From Anaerolineae bacterium (GTDB lineage: Bacteria > Chloroflexota > Anaerolineae > E26-bin7), in contig JAOZOT010000168.1 of the NCBI GenBank assembly GCA_029933115.1, positions 1-7,354 on the forward strand: 7,354 bases of DNA. Reading direction: 5' to 3'. Shown here in pieces: positions 5,238 through 7,354 of the stretch. A program made the translations under genes and the position numbers. Within the stretch, counting starts at the first letter, position 1; the number at the start of each line of letters is the position of its first letter. Under the pieces are notes generated by a model, which was not told the origin of the DNA, did no database searches, and saw nothing but the letters and a program-made list of their open reading frames with translations.

Positions 5238-6581
5238 TTACTTTTCGCCTATCATTGCTGCCGCCTGGGTGCGGATGTCTCTCAGGCGTTGGGCGGCCTC
5301 GTCGTGCCCACCGTGCTTCAAGTCCTCGGCCATGAGGTCCATCATCTCAATCAAGTCTGAGGTGACCAGAGTTGCGTTCTCCTCCAGAATCTTTTTCGTC
5401 CCCTCCGGATGCTCTGCTTGCAGCAATTGGTTGATGAGCTTGATTTCCGGCGGTGCACTCTCCTGGAGTAGTGTCAGGATCAGGTCGCCCACCTGTTTCA
5501 GGTCGTCGGCTATCTCCTTTTGGCCCTTTTCCTCGGCCTGGGCAATGTTGGCTGTAAGGATGGCAAAGAAGGTGTTGTCAATCTCTCTCAGGTGTTCCCG
5601 TGCCGTTGCCTCTCGGTCCTGACTTTGCAGAATCTTCCTCAACAAGTCCGCTGCTCTCTGCAGAGCGGCCGTTACCTCTGCATCGAACTCTGCCTGAAGT
5701 TTCAGGATCTTGTCTCGCAGGTCCGTCAGGCGTTGCACCTCCTCGCTTTTTCCTCCCGCCTGAGCCGCATTGATCTTTTCCGTCAGGGCAAGGAAAAACG
5801 TATAGTCCAGGAGAGGGCGGCCCAGGGCGACGTAGGCTTGCAGTTGGTCCTCATCTTCGCACTCTATCATCTTCTGGAGCAGGTCCTCTCTGGTCACCTT
5901 TTCGCCCAGGCTCTCGATGGCTTTTTGCTGAGCTACTGCCCGTTTGCCCACGGTGGTCAATTCGAGAAGCCTGGTGCGCAGGGCCAAAAGGCGTTGAGCC
6001 AGGTCTTGTTTGCCATCGGCTCTGGCTGTCTCCATCGTGGCGGTCAGGGTCTGGAAGAACTCGTAGTCCAATTCGGCATCGTGTTCCTTGACCAACTGGC
6101 GCAGACGCTCGTCGCTTCTGGCGTCCAATAGTTTGAAAATCAGTTCGCCCTTGGCCCGCTGCGCTTCGATCATTTCTTTGGTTACCCCATCGGCCTGCAA
6201 GATGGTGTCTATCAGCCCCCGCAGGCTGAAGAAGATCTGGGGTTGCAGGAGGTATCCTTTGCGCTTTTCGGGGGGGAGGGAGTTCAGCACGGCGTTGGTC
6301 AGGTCGCCGATGAGTTTCTGTTGCTCGGCGGCCGGCAGGCCCAGATCGGTGGGCACGAAGCAGAGGGCCAGTTCCTTTTCCGGGTCATGGTAGATGAAAG
6401 GGGCATTGAGCATACCTGTGTTCCCGCACTGAGGGCAGGTGGCTACGTTGAGGCGGCCTTGCAGCAAGGCGACTTTGAGCCCGGGGTCCTGGCCGACATC
6501 TACAACGCGCTGGATTGGGGCCGCGAATTTGGCCCGGCAATAAGGGCAGGTGACGGGTAGGATTTGTGGTGTTGAAGCCAT
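5238..6581 (-). CDS. CpXC zinc-ribbon protein with four helical repeats
   Basis: A 447-residue protein. The N-terminal CpXC domain (about 9-78) has two CPxC knuckles, C12-P-Y-C15 and C49-P-Q-C52, expected to bind one zinc ion, followed by the typical APFIYHDPEKELALCFVP segment (60-77). The rest is strongly helical and charged. It contains four related units centred on LDYEFFQTLT (171-180), LDYTFFLALT (258-267), IDNTFFAILT (334-343) and a diverged TSDLIEMMDLM (407-417). Each is followed by a helix of the pattern A--GK-e-a--L--LR (for example 186-205, 273-292, 349-366, 423-439). No signal peptide or membrane segment is seen, so it should be cytoplasmic. The start at 6581 has a GGAAAGGA site upstream in the 30-bp gap after the PHP gene, indicating co-transcription. 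CpXC function is unknown; a scaffold or nucleic-acid-binding role would be a guess. Confidence 0.85.
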   Translation of the reverse strand: MASTPQILPVTCPYCRAKFAAPIQRVVDVGQDPGLKVALLQGRLNVATCPQCGNTGMLNAPFIYHDPEKELALCFVPTDLGLPAAEQQKLIGDLTNAVLNSLPPEKRKGYLLQPQIFFSLRGLIDTILQADGVTKEMIEAQRAKGELIFKLLDARSDERLRQLVKEHDAELDYEFFQTLTATMETARADGKQDLAQRLLALRTRLLELTTVGKRAVAQQKAIESLGEKVTREDLLQKMIECEDEDQLQAYVALGRPLLDYTFFLALTEKINAAQAGGKSEEVQRLTDLRDKILKLQAEFDAEVTAALQRAADLLRKILQSQDREATAREHLREIDNTFFAILTANIAQAEEKGQKEIADDLKQVGDLILTLLQESAPPEIKLINQLLQAEHPEGTKKILEENATLVTSDLIEMMDLMAEDLKHGGHDEAAQRLRDIRTQAAAMIGEK

Positions 6582-6611
6582 CGGGGTGGTGTATTCCTTT
6601 CCTTGCTAGCT

Positions 6612-7286
6612 TTACTTCCCTATGGCCCTTCGCACCAGGGCCTGGGGATTGGTCACTGTGGCTGCTTCGACTTCCGCCTCGCTCAGCCCGGCTCCGGCAG
6701 CCACGCAGCGGGCCATTTCCTGGTCTATCATGTCTCGGGGCGTGTGGGTGTCTGTGTTGAGCACCAGCTTGGCTCCAGCCTGGCGAGCAATTTTGGCCAC
6801 GTGGCCGTTGGTCAGGCAGTGGCCTTTGCGGGAAGTGAGCTCCAGATAGATTCCGTTCTCGGCGGCCAAGCGCGCTTCTTCCAGGGTGATAAAGCCCGGA
6901 TGAGCCAGGATGTCTACGGCGGGACATTCCACAGCAGCGCGGTTGGTGCCCGGCCTGACGGGTTCGCTGACGGTCTCGCCGTGAACCACCACCAGACCCG
7001 CTCCCAATTCCTTGGCCCGTTTAGCCAAAGGGGCAATGCTCTGGGGGGCCACATGGGTCAACTCGATGCCGGGGATGAAGACCAGGGGAAAGTCGTTTTC
7101 TTGTCGGCGGGCAAAGCGCATCAGGCTGGTGATCAAATCCTCCATGTTGGAGGCATCGGCGTGGTCGGTGATGGCGATGGCTCTGTAGCCTTTGACGAGC
7201 ACTCGTTGCAAGAGTTCGCTGGGGAGCAGCGCCCCATCACTGAAAAGGGAATGGACGTGAAGGTCAATGCGTTTGGCGTTTGTCAT
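6612..7286 (-). CDS. PHP-domain metallohydrolase (histidinol-phosphatase-like)
   Basis: A 224-residue single-domain PHP protein, resembling the PRK06361 group annotated as histidinol phosphate phosphatase domain proteins. All expected metal ligands are visible: H10 and H12 in DLHVHS, D17 in FSDG, H42 in ITDHAD, E75 in PGIELTH, H102 in VVHGE, H129 in LAHPG, and D179 and H181 in NTDTH. This is the arrangement of a tri-metal phosphoesterase site, so the enzyme should be active. The substrate could be histidinol phosphate or another small phosphate ester; no his gene is adjacent, and the pairing with a CpXC protein does not indicate histidine synthesis. The ATG at 7286 is preceded by GAGGAA about ten bases upstream. 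It is the first gene seen in a two-gene unit with the CpXC gene 30 bp downstream; the promoter probably lies near or beyond the right edge. Confidence 0.9.
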   Translation of the reverse strand: MTNAKRIDLHVHSLFSDGALLPSELLQRVLVKGYRAIAITDHADASNMEDLITSLMRFARRQENDFPLVFIPGIELTHVAPQSIAPLAKRAKELGAGLVVVHGETVSEPVRPGTNRAAVECPAVDILAHPGFITLEEARLAAENGIYLELTSRKGHCLTNGHVAKIARQAGAKLVLNTDTHTPRDMIDQEMARCVAAGAGLSEAEVEAATVTNPQALVRRAIGK

Positions 7287-7314
7287 AGCTGGGATTCCTC
7301 ATCAACATGCAAGA

Positions 7315-7333
7315 GGCAGCCAAAACGGCTGCC
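7315..7333 (-). terminator. Hairpin upstream of the PHP gene
   Basis: GGCAGCC (7315-7321) and GGCTGCC (7327-7333) form a perfect 7-bp stem with a 5-base loop, 28 bases upstream of the PHP start. On the minus strand it is followed by TCTTG rather than a full T tract. It may end an upstream minus-strand gene outside the window or be a leader hairpin of the PHP transcript. Confidence 0.35.
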
Positions 7334-7354
7334 TTACGAAAAGACAAAATCCTG

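Noticed and set aside
5520..6131. A 203-codon plus-strand open frame opposite the CpXC gene
   Set aside because: It is a shadow of the helical, Leu/Glu/Gln-rich coding region and has no ribosome site or family resemblance.

Overview
The window is an ordinary-looking piece of bacterial chromosome. Its GC-rich third codon positions, the CpXC-domain protein, the PRK06361-type PHP protein, the small DUF4870 membrane protein and the numerous tetraloop palindromes together suggest a member of Chloroflexota (Anaerolineae-like). That assignment is an inference from gene content; there is no rRNA or other marker here. Seven protein genes are supported. I found no tRNA, rRNA, CRISPR array or transposase gene.

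Layout from left to right. Positions 1-291 hold no gene but contain two short REP-like palindromes, a terminator-like hairpin with a T tract, and another hairpin just past the end of the first gene. A DUF4870 membrane protein lies on the minus strand (292-672). Positions 673-1163 are gene-free but rich in signals: a good minus-strand sigma70 promoter (1016-1045) that would give the DUF4870 gene a leader of about 340 nt, a 124-bp MITE/BIME-like element with terminal inverted repeats and a flanking direct repeat (782-905), and a plus-strand promoter (1098-1126) for fmt. The plus-strand pair fmt (methionyl-tRNA formyltransferase) and mobA (molybdenum cofactor guanylyltransferase) follows. It converges tail-to-tail, with overlapping stop codons, on a minus-strand cinA-family gene whose C-terminal NMN-deamidase domain has lost its signature residues. 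A GT4 glycosyltransferase on the plus strand starts 49 bp from cinA, divergently. It converges, with a 17-bp gap, on a two-gene minus-strand unit: a PHP-domain metallohydrolase (upstream, 7286-6612) and a CpXC zinc-ribbon protein with a four-fold helical repeat (downstream, 6581-5238).

The genes are mostly housekeeping (translation initiation, cofactor assembly, nucleotide repair, glycolipid or glycan synthesis) and do not form one obvious pathway. The least explained parts are the 673-1009 leader with its inserted palindromic element, the degenerate CinA C-terminus, and the PHP/CpXC-repeat pair. I see no convincing defence system or other wholly new multi-gene system in these 7.3 kb.
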